DNA from: Halobacteriovorax marinus
GTDB taxonomy: Bacteria; Bdellovibrionota; Bacteriovoracia; Bacteriovoracales; Bacteriovoracaceae
Assembly: GCA_002163155.1 (NCBI GenBank)
Contig: MAAO01000002.1
Span: 434,001-498,000 of the forward strand
Direction of reading: 5' to 3'
DNA: 64,000 nucleotides
Shown: positions 34,021 through 42,102 of the stretch, in pieces
Position numbering within the stretch: the first letter of the stretch is position 1
Layout of the letters: each line of letters begins with the position of its first letter
Program-made: the position numbers and the translations under genes
The notes under the pieces: model-generated
The model's input: only the letters and a program-made list of their open reading frames with translations
What the model was told of the DNA's origin: nothing
Database searches by the model: none

Positions 34021-36789
34021 ATGCAAAAAATATTACTAATAGCTACGCTATTTATCGGATTTATAGGTTCATCAACTGCAGCACCTCGCGAGTGGATGAG
34101 TGTCGATTCTAGCTCAACAAAGTTTGAACTGAATAATATGAGATTTTCGAATCGTGCTAGATGTGCACTGGATTCAAAAGTTCCAACTGATTCAGCTTTT
34201 CTTTTAGTAACAAATACTGATGTGGCCAAGGCCGTATACAGACTTGCTAAGCTCAGAGGTGAAGACACAAACACTCTTACAAAATACGGAATTGAAGTTT
34301 TTAGATATTCTGTAGTTCAAATGATTCAACTTATTCATGAAAAAATAATGAATAGGGAACTTCCTTTGTTGTCTGCTGACACAACAAATGATGATCTGCA
34401 TATCCCTGCAGAATATAAAAATGTAATGCTCTCATGTAAGAATGATGAGTACTGTTCAGGCCTAGATGATTATATCGCAAAACTTTGGAAGATTGGTTCT
34501 AGAAAAGTTCCTGCTGCAACGAAAGTAGTAAACTTCTACGACGTAGATAACTTCCATTCAAAAGATAGTTACATATTAGAAAAAAACTTCAAAAAACATC
34601 AGTACAATACAGAACTTAAGTGTCACTACTTAAAGAAGTTCTCTCCTCTACAAGCACACCTTTATGGGACAAAGCCTGATAAGGCAGCGCTAGAGTCAAT
34701 CGCAAGAGCAGCGCTCGATTCAAGTACATTCTTAGCTGAGTGTAATGACGTCGAAGCACAGAAGAACTTACAAGTGGCAGCTTACCAATTAGAAATTACA
34801 AATCTTCACGATAGAAGATGGAAGAAGAAAGGTTTTGATTACTGGAACTCGGTAAAATTATATTTCTCATGGGCCTTTAGAAATGCTCCAGAGATGAAGC
34901 AAATCGCAAGTCCTTTTGCTAGCGTATTTAAAGGTGTAGCAGTTGAAGATGCTGTGATGATCGTTCCTAATGGTTGTAAGTCAATTACAGCTCCTAAGTG
35001 TGACGGTGATTATCTTGCTCAACAAGCAATGAGAGAATTTGCTAAAGAAGACTTTAGAGAAAATGCTCTTGATTTAGATGTCCTTTCTTCTGTACCAGAA
35101 GGACCACAGGATGATCTACTTGCTGATCCGTTTACTTCTGTAAATATTGATGAGTTAGACCTTGGTGGATTTGCTAACGCAGAATCTTGGTTAGCAAACT
35201 TCAGAGAAAACTTTGCTGGTACTCGTGCCCTCATGAAGAAGAAGCTTATTCATGCAGTTTCAACATTAAATATTGCAAAAGCTAAATTAGATCCTAAGAA
35301 AGTAACTGACCTTCTAGAGAAGAGATTTTCAGTTCTAATAAATTCTGTAGGGACAACTAGTCCTGAGTTAGATCAATTAAAGAATGAACTCTACTACTTA
35401 TGTGCTGAGTATAGTTTTGCAGATCACAATGAATTTAGTTTCTTAAAAGGTAAACTTAAATTACTCAGAGAGACTACTCTTATTGATGGTCTCGCTGGTG
35501 AGATCTCTGTAGAGAAGACAAAAGTTCTCTTTGATTACTATAGTAAGATTGCTGATAAAGTTATGAGTGGTTGTGCGGCCCTTGATCAAAAACAGATTTG
35601 GAATGATTCATTTACTCTAGATAAAACTGGTTTTTCTACTTGGTATATTTCTAAAGTATATGAGAGTAAGTTTAAATCTACTCTTAAAGAAAAAAATCTT
35701 GAATACTTAAAGACTAACAAGCCTTTAATTGCTTGGAAGGCCTATGCTGATACAGCTGCTCTTGAAGATGTTATTTGTACAAACGCTAGTGACTGTTCAA
35801 GAAATATTTTAAAGTCAATTGTTGATCTTTATTCAGTAACTCAATACGCTGCTACTTTTTGGAGTATGCAACAAGAAATAAATACTCCAGCATTGTTTAA
35901 CCCATATGCTGAAAGAACGGCCTGTAAGGTATACGATCCTTGGTATAAAACAAAGTCGGTTCTGTTTAACCTCTTCTCTGATATGTCTCAAGCGGCACTT
36001 TCAGTTGCAGCTCCAGGAATGATCTACGGAAGATTTGATCTTAAGCCAGGACAAGTTGTTTCATTTAATCAATTAGTAAAAGACGGAAGAATTTCTTACG
36101 ATACAAATTATGAAAGAACGAGAGTGACAACTTCTCTAGTCGCTGACTTTGGACCTCTTCTAGGTGTTCCTTGTGCAGTGTCTCTTTCAAGAACTAACTT
36201 CAATCCTTACGACTCTTATAGATTTGCAGGAATTAGTGTTGGAGCTTGTCATTCAAATGAAGATAATAACTTAAATGTAAGAACAGCTTCGGATATTGAT
36301 CCAAATGCTAGTACAACACATTCAGAGTGTATTGCTTGTAAGTTAAACTTTGAAACAGTGACAAACTCACTTGTTCATCTTTCAACTGATGTAGGTCCAA
36401 CATTCTTCTTATTTAGAGCAGTTTTTAGACTCTATAAGGGATTAAAAGATCCTCATAATATTCCAAGATCATGGGAAGCCAATCCTAACTTTATTTCTGA
36501 AACTTATAGAAGGTTTGGAGAGATTCCAAAGAGGTGTGTTAGATCTCTTAGAAAAGGGAAGCGTTGTCTTGCTAACTCTTGTGAAACGAATGTAGCAGAA
36601 GCGATTACTGATAAGTTAAAAGGTGTGATTGAGAAAATGTATGCTCCAAAGAATGGAACAGCTACAGTTAAGCTTTCAACTTGTAATAAAGAAATTAAAC
36701 TAAGAACAAATAGTCGTAACAATACAAATGGTTGCCGAATTGGAAAAATTAAAGTTCCAGTTAGCTGTAGCTCAATCATTAAGGAATAA
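34021..36789 (+). CDS. Large exported protein, fourth gene of the cluster
   Basis: 922 residues from the ATG at 34021; GGAG (34011-34014) lies 6 bases upstream, and an in-frame TTG there is not the start. Signal peptide ends near residue 21 (STA/AP). Mostly helical and Lys-rich with over twenty Cys, among them a C-x2-C in ECIACKL near 765. No repeats and no known domain. The length and helical build differ from the other cluster members, so it may be a scaffold or assembly factor; this is inference. Two bases separate its stop from the next ATG. Confidence 0.6.
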   Translation: MQKILLIATLFIGFIGSSTAAPREWMSVDSSSTKFELNNMRFSNRARCALDSKVPTDSAFLLVTNTDVAKAVYRLAKLRGEDTNTLTKYGIEVFRYSVVQMIQLIHEKIMNRELPLLSADTTNDDLHIPAEYKNVMLSCKNDEYCSGLDDYIAKLWKIGSRKVPAATKVVNFYDVDNFHSKDSYILEKNFKKHQYNTELKCHYLKKFSPLQAHLYGTKPDKAALESIARAALDSSTFLAECNDVEAQKNLQVAAYQLEITNLHDRRWKKKGFDYWNSVKLYFSWAFRNAPEMKQIASPFASVFKGVAVEDAVMIVPNGCKSITAPKCDGDYLAQQAMREFAKEDFRENALDLDVLSSVPEGPQDDLLADPFTSVNIDELDLGGFANAESWLANFRENFAGTRALMKKKLIHAVSTLNIAKAKLDPKKVTDLLEKRFSVLINSVGTTSPELDQLKNELYYLCAEYSFADHNEFSFLKGKLKLLRETTLIDGLAGEISVEKTKVLFDYYSKIADKVMSGCAALDQKQIWNDSFTLDKTGFSTWYISKVYESKFKSTLKEKNLEYLKTNKPLIAWKAYADTAALEDVICTNASDCSRNILKSIVDLYSVTQYAATFWSMQQEINTPALFNPYAERTACKVYDPWYKTKSVLFNLFSDMSQAALSVAAPGMIYGRFDLKPGQVVSFNQLVKDGRISYDTNYERTRVTTSLVADFGPLLGVPCAVSLSRTNFNPYDSYRFAGISVGACHSNEDNNLNVRTASDIDPNASTTHSECIACKLNFETVTNSLVHLSTDVGPTFFLFRAVFRLYKGLKDPHNIPRSWEANPNFISETYRRFGEIPKRCVRSLRKGKRCLANSCETNVAEAITDKLKGVIEKMYAPKNGTATVKLSTCNKEIKLRTNSRNNTNGCRIGKIKVPVSCSSIIKE

Positions 36790-36791
36790 TA

Positions 36792-37346
36792 ATGAAGAAC
36801 TTATTACTATCTATAATTCTCTTCTCTATTTCATCTCTAAGCTCTGCTTACACAGTAGAGTCAAGTTGGAATGATAAGTATGAAAAAGAATTATCATTTT
36901 ACTGTTCTTCTGAAGACACAATGTGCTTAGACCTTTGCGGTGAAGCTACAATGTGTAAAGTAAAAGAAGAGACTTGTCATAACTGTATTGGAACTTCAAT
37001 TACTCTAACTTACATCTTTAATTATATGGGTAAAGCCTACACTAATACAGGAGTAGAAACTCTTGATGGTGAAGTCCTAAGCTCACTTAAGGGAAGTGAA
37101 TTTGTTTCCTTCTCTTCAAGAAGTATTTATAACCACGTTGATAGATTCAATAGTTCATCTTTAAAAAGAAATTTTAGAAGTCTTTGTACAGATGGAACAC
37201 GTTACCCAATTGTTCTTTTTAAGAAAAACCGAGGATCACAAAGAGTCGCTGATGTTCAGTTTGTTTTCTGTGACAATGGAGTATTTGAAATGGAATTTGG
37301 TGCAGACGTTATTATAAATATGGAAGAGAATAAAACTCTTTTCTAG
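36792..37346 (+). CDS. Small Cys-rich exported protein, fifth gene of the cluster
   Basis: 184 residues; signal peptide ends near residue 19 (SSA/YT). Ten Cys, eight of them between residues 38 and 66 (several C-x3-4-C pairs such as CLDLCGEATMC and CHNC). The rest is beta-like. AAGGAA just before the previous stop acts as ribosome site, so it is coupled to the 922-residue gene. No family recognised. Confidence 0.6.
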   Translation: MKNLLLSIILFSISSLSSAYTVESSWNDKYEKELSFYCSSEDTMCLDLCGEATMCKVKEETCHNCIGTSITLTYIFNYMGKAYTNTGVETLDGEVLSSLKGSEFVSFSSRSIYNHVDRFNSSSLKRNFRSLCTDGTRYPIVLFKKNRGSQRVADVQFVFCDNGVFEMEFGADVIINMEENKTLF

Positions 37347-37396
37347 CAATTAAAGAACTAGGTCTTAACAAGATATAATCATTAAGGGTTTTAATA

Positions 37397-38548
37397 ATGT
37401 TAAAAATAATAATTGTAACTTTAAGTGTAATGTCTTCCGTATATGGTAATGGGGTAGATACATTTTGCACAGATTATCAAAAAAACTTTGAGCATAAAGT
37501 TGAAATATGTCACGTACCTGGTGGAGATGATAGTCAATCATTTGTTAAATGTGTGGACTATGATGGAGCAAAAACTCATTTAGGAATTACTATTGCTAAT
37601 ACAAATCCTAACTCACATAGCCATAAGCATCACGATTACTTAGGTAGATGTTCAAGTGATGAAGTTGATGAAGTTTGGATGTGTAATGCTGGAATTAAGC
37701 ATGAAAAGCACAACTCTGAGCATGAGGTTTGTATTGGTAACAACTGTACCAGTACGATAGATACAAATCATAACTTTGAATTTTTAAACTTTGATATTGC
37801 TGACTATTTTGGAGAAGATTCAAGCGGCTTTTCAAACGTAACTGTAAGAGCTTCAGGGTCTGTTGATTTCAATACAGCTTCAGCTAGTTTAGGTGATCAT
37901 GTTTTATCAAATGTTGAGTTTCAATTGGCGTCAGAAAGAATTGGTAGTGAGTACTTTGTAGATATTTGCTGGGAAAATAAGAAAAATAATAATGAAGCTG
38001 TAACTCTTCAAATCTCGAATAATATTTATGGAACTCAACAGGGAAGTTCGTACCTTGAAATGACTTCTTTAGAGAAGAGGTTTCATATAAAGTGCTCAAC
38101 GACTGATAGCTTTTCTGATCTTTCCTATGTGTCTAATACTACTTATGCGAGGCAAGAGAGTTTTTCAATGTTAGGTCCTGTGGGTTTAAACAATGTAGAC
38201 ATTACAAATTGTGTTATAAGGCAATTTTTTAGAGAGAGTAGAATTGCAGGTAGAGAGCAACGCTCTAACATGTTAAAAGCAATAAGAGTTTCTTCAAATG
38301 TTAAATCAAATGTTCAGGAAGATCCAGAAGTAGATGTTAAACTTAGATTTTGTCAAGTTGAGAAGATTCCTTCACGAAGAGGACCTCCTAAGTTTAAATG
38401 CTTCAATCACAACATGAATAACGATAGTTTAAGGAACTTTCTTGGTACGAGAAAACAAAGAAACAAAGACTATCCAGGATATTGCCTTACTCAGAGACAA
38501 GGGCAAAATGTTGCTTGTAAAGAAATTTATATGGGAACTAACGACTAA
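37397..38548 (+). CDS. Exported protein, last gene of the cluster (paralogue of the 30793 gene)
   Basis: 383 residues with a signal peptide ending near residue 17 (VYG/NG). Residues 33-85 look like the exported ICH-P-G module (ICHVPGGDD, then KCVDYDGAKTHL, a His cluster, HHDYLGRC). Residues 94-300 match the first cluster protein: CNAGIKH at 96-102, SERIGSEYFVDIC, then a Cys in a strand, then NCVIRQFF. The C-terminal 80 residues are unique, basic and contain three Cys. So it is the first-gene product plus an N-terminal module and a C-terminal extension, as expected of a minor or tip subunit; that role is inference. Confidence 0.7.
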   Translation: MLKIIIVTLSVMSSVYGNGVDTFCTDYQKNFEHKVEICHVPGGDDSQSFVKCVDYDGAKTHLGITIANTNPNSHSHKHHDYLGRCSSDEVDEVWMCNAGIKHEKHNSEHEVCIGNNCTSTIDTNHNFEFLNFDIADYFGEDSSGFSNVTVRASGSVDFNTASASLGDHVLSNVEFQLASERIGSEYFVDICWENKKNNNEAVTLQISNNIYGTQQGSSYLEMTSLEKRFHIKCSTTDSFSDLSYVSNTTYARQESFSMLGPVGLNNVDITNCVIRQFFRESRIAGREQRSNMLKAIRVSSNVKSNVQEDPEVDVKLRFCQVEKIPSRRGPPKFKCFNHNMNNDSLRNFLGTRKQRNKDYPGYCLTQRQGQNVACKEIYMGTND

Positions 38549-38565
38549 CAGTTTCTGAATATCAG

Positions 38566-38594
38566 TTAACGCTGCCATATCTTGGTAGCGTTAA
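38566..38594. terminator. Terminator at the end of the exported cluster
   Basis: A 12-bp stem with one G-T pair (TTAACGCTGCCA/TGGTAGCGTTAA, loop TATCT). The tail is AT-rich on both strands and the minus-strand gene's stop codon lies in the right arm. Confidence 0.7.
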
Positions 38595-39121
38595 AATAAA
38601 GCTGACTTTTTTAGAACATGTTTTAGTGCCTGTAATCTCTTCTGAATTTGTGGGCCCTGATTTCTCTCATTTAAAAAATCAAATAAGTATTCACCGTATC
38701 CTAACTCACTTGAAAAGAGATCTGCCTCAATTTGTGCCATGGTATTTGTAATATCTCTTTGTTGATGGTCCAAAATAATATGTCCTACTTCGTGGAGTAG
38801 AACTGCTACGGCTTGTTTATAATTATTCGATTTCATAATGGAGATTAGTTCAGGATAAATTAATATCACAATCTTCTTACCTGTTATGGCGCAGGCATAA
38901 CTCCCATTAGTTCTAATGAAGAGAGAGTTCTTTAAGAAGCTTTGCATTCTTTTATTCTTATTTAGTGTCTCAAGAACCAATTTGAAACACTCAAGTATTC
39001 TCTGGTCACTCAATATCCATTGGTGCTCTGAGTTTTCATAGAACTGTTTTGCAATATTTGAATGTGTTCCTCGTAGAAAAATCTTAGGCATTCTCATATA
39101 TGACTTATCGGCATGATCCAC
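38591..39121 (-). CDS. Zinc metallopeptidase-like protein
   Basis: About 176 residues from a GTG at 39121, or 168 from the ATG at 39097. LLHEVGHIIL is a canonical HExxH zinc motif, followed by QIEADLFSSELG, where the Glu-Ala-Asp pattern supplies the third ligand as in ImmA/M78- and M48-like peptidases. No signal peptide or membrane span, so cytoplasmic. Neither start has a ribosome site; GCCGATAA ends 7 bases before the ATG at 39097, which favours a leaderless start there under a sigma-28-like promoter. Target unknown; no toxin-antitoxin or phage gene is adjacent. Confidence 0.7.
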   Translation of the reverse strand: MDHADKSYMRMPKIFLRGTHSNIAKQFYENSEHQWILSDQRILECFKLVLETLNKNKRMQSFLKNSLFIRTNGSYACAITGKKIVILIYPELISIMKSNNYKQAVAVLLHEVGHIILDHQQRDITNTMAQIEADLFSSELGYGEYLFDFLNERNQGPQIQKRLQALKHVLKKSALF

Positions 39122-39132
39122 TTTTAAGTAAG
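39105..39132 (-). promoter_or_regulatory. Possible sigma-28 promoter of the metallopeptidase gene
   Basis: Minus-strand GCCGATAA (39112-39105) is a perfect sigma-28 -10; a weak CTTAC (39132-39128) lies 15 bases upstream. The ATG at 39097 follows 7 bases later. Confidence 0.35.
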
Positions 39133-39196
39133 TCGCTTAATTTGCCGGAAAAATGTTCCGTTCAAAATAATTTCAATAACTTGGTAAGATAGTCCT

Positions 39197-39556
39197 ATGA
39201 GATTTATCTTATTATTTTTACTTTTATTCTCGCAAACTTCTTTCTCTCTCGAGAGGGCAGATGCTTTTATTGTGACTGCCTATAATAAGCAGTTCAAAGT
39301 CTTATCTCCTGCTAAGAGAACCAAGAAAATTAGTGTCATTATTGAAAATAAGACTCTAGTTAAACTCATTGGTGAAGTTGTTAATGAAAATGGTACTGAT
39401 CGCGAGATTGTAACCATAAAACCTGGAAAGTATAAATCAGTTGAACTCGTGTTTGAAAAGAATACCAAATATTACTTCATCCCTTTATCGCCAGCTTTTC
39501 AAAAAGTTGTCTTAGATTTTGGAAAAAAGGCCTATGAGATTCCTTCGAAAAAATAA
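39197..39556 (+). CDS. Small exported protein, unknown function
   Basis: 119 residues with a Leu/Phe-rich signal peptide (about 1-17). The mature part is a Lys-rich beta-like domain (about 80 residues) with no Cys. No family recognised. The last 23 bases overlap the phosphoesterase gene, whose ribosome site AAGG lies inside it, so the two are co-translated. Confidence 0.6.
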   Translation: MRFILLFLLLFSQTSFSLERADAFIVTAYNKQFKVLSPAKRTKKISVIIENKTLVKLIGEVVNENGTDREIVTIKPGKYKSVELVFEKNTKYYFIPLSPAFQKVVLDFGKKAYEIPSKK

Positions 39557-40667
39557 AGCATCAAAATCCATATTAGTGATTTCTGATATTCACCTGGGTG
39601 CAGGTGTTCTTGTTAATGGTAAGAGAAACTATCTGGAAGATTTTCACTTTGATAAAGAGCTTGTGGATTTCTTAGATTATTATTCAACTGGAGATTATCA
39701 TAATAAAGAAGTTGAATTAATTATTAATGGAGATCTCTTTGACCTACTTGCCGTACCTTTCGTTAATTTCTTTGATGATGAATTTTGGAGTGAAGATGCG
39801 GCCCTTTGCAAGTTAGATATGATCATTAAGGCGCACCCTGAAGTTCTTGAGGCGCTGAATAGGTTTGTTTCTGTTAAGAATAAAAAGCTTGTTTATATAA
39901 TTGGTAATCACGATGCTGAATTTGTTTTTGAGTCTCTTCGTCAGAGATTCTATTCTCTCTTTGATGAAAAGATTAAGAGTAGGGTAGAAGTCGTTCTAAA
40001 TAATAATGGAGAGTATTCTCCTGTTGGTGGTGTTGTCCTAAAGCATGGGCATGAGTATGAGCTGGCCCATCACTTTCATCCTGAGGATTCTATTGTTGAA
40101 AGTGATGAGGGAAAGAAGTACTTTCTTCCTCCGTGGGGATCATATTTTGTCACGCGAGTGATCAATAAGTTTAAGGAAGAGAGAGATCATGTTAATGCAG
40201 TAAGGCCTATCAAGAAGTTTCTAATTAATGGTTTTATATACGATACTTTCTTCACTTTAAGATTTCTTTTCTCAGTTGTTTTCTATTTCATTATGGTGAG
40301 ATCCATTTACCTCTTTAAGCAAGAGAAGAGTTTTAAAAAAATGATTAAACATTGTATGAGTGAGCTCGAATTATTTAAAGATTACGAAACAATGACCCAA
40401 GATTTCTTTAAAGAGTGTCCTGAGGTGCAATGTTTGATCGTGGGACATACTCATGATCCTAGTATTAGATCATTTTCAGATGGGAAAATATTTATAAATA
40501 CGGGAACGTGGACTAGGATGTTTCATTTAGATTTTGGAAAAAATTCTTACGGTGAGCAACTTTCATTTGCTCAAGTTGATGTCATAGATGAAGAAAAGAA
40601 GAGTTATGATATTAATCTCAATGTATGGAAAGGGAGATCTAATCTCCCTTTTGAAGAATTTTCTTAA
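39534..40667 (+). CDS. Calcineurin-like metallophosphoesterase with a membrane-associated helix
   Basis: 377 residues. The five dimetal motifs are present: SDIHLG, NGDLFD, GNHDAEF, LKHGHEYE and GHTHDP. Around residues 230-265 there is a hydrophobic helical stretch (FFTLRFLFSVVFYFIMV), so it may sit at the membrane. The build is near the LpxH-like group, but a lipid A role is not proved. Start at ATG 39534 with AAGG 3 to 4 bases upstream; an in-frame TTG at 39519 is the alternative. Its stop overlaps the convergent cheX gene by 4 bases. Confidence 0.8.
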   Translation: MRFLRKNKASKSILVISDIHLGAGVLVNGKRNYLEDFHFDKELVDFLDYYSTGDYHNKEVELIINGDLFDLLAVPFVNFFDDEFWSEDAALCKLDMIIKAHPEVLEALNRFVSVKNKKLVYIIGNHDAEFVFESLRQRFYSLFDEKIKSRVEVVLNNNGEYSPVGGVVLKHGHEYELAHHFHPEDSIVESDEGKKYFLPPWGSYFVTRVINKFKEERDHVNAVRPIKKFLINGFIYDTFFTLRFLFSVVFYFIMVRSIYLFKQEKSFKKMIKHCMSELELFKDYETMTQDFFKECPEVQCLIVGHTHDPSIRSFSDGKIFINTGTWTRMFHLDFGKNSYGEQLSFAQVDVIDEEKKSYDINLNVWKGRSNLPFEEFS

Positions 40668-41173
40668 TCACCTTCTGTATAACATATCTCTATGTACATA
40701 TCTCCATGGGCAGAAGTGATAGGGATGAGAATGACAACAGTTCCGTTTGGATATTTAATGTTGTGCGCAGCTCCTTCTATCATTGAGGGGATGGCCATAT
40801 TTGAAGAATAACCCATTCCATTTAATTCTCTTTTGGCATTACCCATAATCATATTACAGATCTCTCCACCAACATCGGCAATTTCATCGTTAAATTCTGT
40901 GAAAGTATCCATGAGCATGGCACTGGATACTTTGAAGTAAGTCTCATAGGGCCAAGATATGACAAGCATCGCTCTATAGGGGATAGCGGTACCATCTTTA
41001 GTCATTTCGCCACTAAGTCCTAGCACTGCCGATACATCTCCTTTTGAGACATTATCTTTCTTAATCATTGGTTTTTGGGGACTCAGTTTAGTAAAAACCA
41101 TAGTCTCAAAAACATTTTTCGCTGCATCTATGAAGGGCTTCGAAAACTCTATGAAATTCTTTTCCTTACTCAT
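40664..41173 (-). CDS. cheX: CheX-type CheY phosphatase
   Basis: 169 residues. DVGGEICNMIMGNAKRELN (about 105-120) holds the E-x-x-N motif of CheX/CheC/FliY phosphatases, which dephosphorylate CheY-P. GDVSAVLGLSGE and the C-terminal Gly-rich strands complete the CheX fold. It closes a minus-strand operon that includes cheY. GGAG lies 6 bases before the ATG. The pairing with CheY and the CheZ-tailed protein suggests a local CheY-P control module. The family call is good, the exact partner inferred. Confidence 0.82.
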   Translation of the reverse strand: MSKEKNFIEFSKPFIDAAKNVFETMVFTKLSPQKPMIKKDNVSKGDVSAVLGLSGEMTKDGTAIPYRAMLVISWPYETYFKVSSAMLMDTFTEFNDEIADVGGEICNMIMGNAKRELNGMGYSSNMAIPSMIEGAAHNIKYPNGTVVILIPITSAHGDMYIEICYTEGD

Positions 41174-41185
41174 TCTTTCTCCAGT

Positions 41186-41689
41186 TTACAGGCCTAAGCT
41201 CGACATTAAGTCATCAATTGATGTTTGTGACATATTGCCGGAAGGGTCTGGTGCACAGGATGCCCTTTCAATGTCGTTAAATTTATCTTTTAACCAATTT
41301 AATCTTGTGACAAATGCTTTTGAACTTAAACTCTTAACTTCAGAGTCACAGCCACTTTTTATACTATTGATCATTTTCTTTAAAAGTTCTAGGGCATCAA
41401 ACATAATCGCTGCCACAACTTCTAGTAGGGCATGATCATCAATCTGGCTTGCTTTATAACCAATGACTTTTCCTAGTTCACAAAAAATCGCAATTTCATC
41501 TGCCCCAATTGTTTTAGCTGAACCCATGACTCTATCAATGATTTGTCCAAACTCTTCAAGCTTGGCGACATTTGTAGTGTCGTCTTCAAAGTCTTCTAGG
41601 ATCGATTCTAATTGGTTGAAGAGCTCCATTGATTCATTACAGAACTCAACGACAACTTCCTTCATTGTGGGGTCATTTAATAAACTCAT
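41186..41689 (-). CDS. HPt-like protein with a CheZ-like CheY-binding tail
   Basis: 167 residues, helical. Residues 45-80 follow an HPt pattern (FGQIIDRVMGSAKTIGA), but the phosphorylatable His position is Asp-52, so it cannot act as a normal phosphotransfer domain. The last 15 residues, MSQTSIDDLMSSLGL, closely resemble the C-terminal CheY-binding peptide of CheZ (QDQVDDLLDSLGF in E. coli). A flexible linker (about 140-152) joins them. It sits between cheY and cheX. Inference: a CheY-binding adaptor or sink. It lacks the body of CheZ. Confidence 0.65.
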   Translation of the reverse strand: MSLLNDPTMKEVVVEFCNESMELFNQLESILEDFEDDTTNVAKLEEFGQIIDRVMGSAKTIGADEIAIFCELGKVIGYKASQIDDHALLEVVAAIMFDALELLKKMINSIKSGCDSEVKSLSSKAFVTRLNWLKDKFNDIERASCAPDPSGNMSQTSIDDLMSSLGL

Positions 41690-41697
41690 TCTCTAAC

Positions 41698-42093
41698 CTA
41701 GTTAAAAATCTTTTCGATTTTCTCTTTGAGTACTGCCGCAGAAAATGGCTTAACAATAAAATTACTGACGCCAGCTTTCACTGCGATCACTACATTTCCT
41801 TGTTCAGCTTCTGCTGTAATCATGAGAAAGGGAAGTTTCTTTAACTCTTCAGTATCTCGCACATTCTTAAGTAGATCTAATCCACTCATTTGAGGCATGT
41901 TCCAATCTGAAACAATGAACTCGTAGGGCTCGGGACTTTTTAGAGCATCCTGAATCATTGGCCACGCTGTGGATCCATCATCGGCTTCAGTAATATTTTT
42001 AAAACCAATTTGAGTTAACATGTTCTTAATAATTTTTCTCATTGTTGCCATGTCATCAATAACAAGAATTTTCATGTTGGCTTTTAAACTCAT
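41698..42093 (-). CDS. cheY: CheY-type response regulator
   Basis: 131 residues, receiver domain only. D13/D14, phosphoacceptor D63 in VSDWNMPQMSG, T93 (ITAEA) and K115 (VKPF) are intact; DWNMP is exactly the E. coli CheY context. AGGAG is 7 bases before the ATG. Downstream genes on the same operon encode a CheZ-tailed protein and CheX. It likely signals to the flagellar switch. Confidence 0.92.
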   Translation of the reverse strand: MSLKANMKILVIDDMATMRKIIKNMLTQIGFKNITEADDGSTAWPMIQDALKSPEPYEFIVSDWNMPQMSGLDLLKNVRDTEELKKLPFLMITAEAEQGNVVIAVKAGVSNFIVKPFSAAVLKEKIEKIFN

Positions 42094-42102
42094 CTATTTC
42101 TC

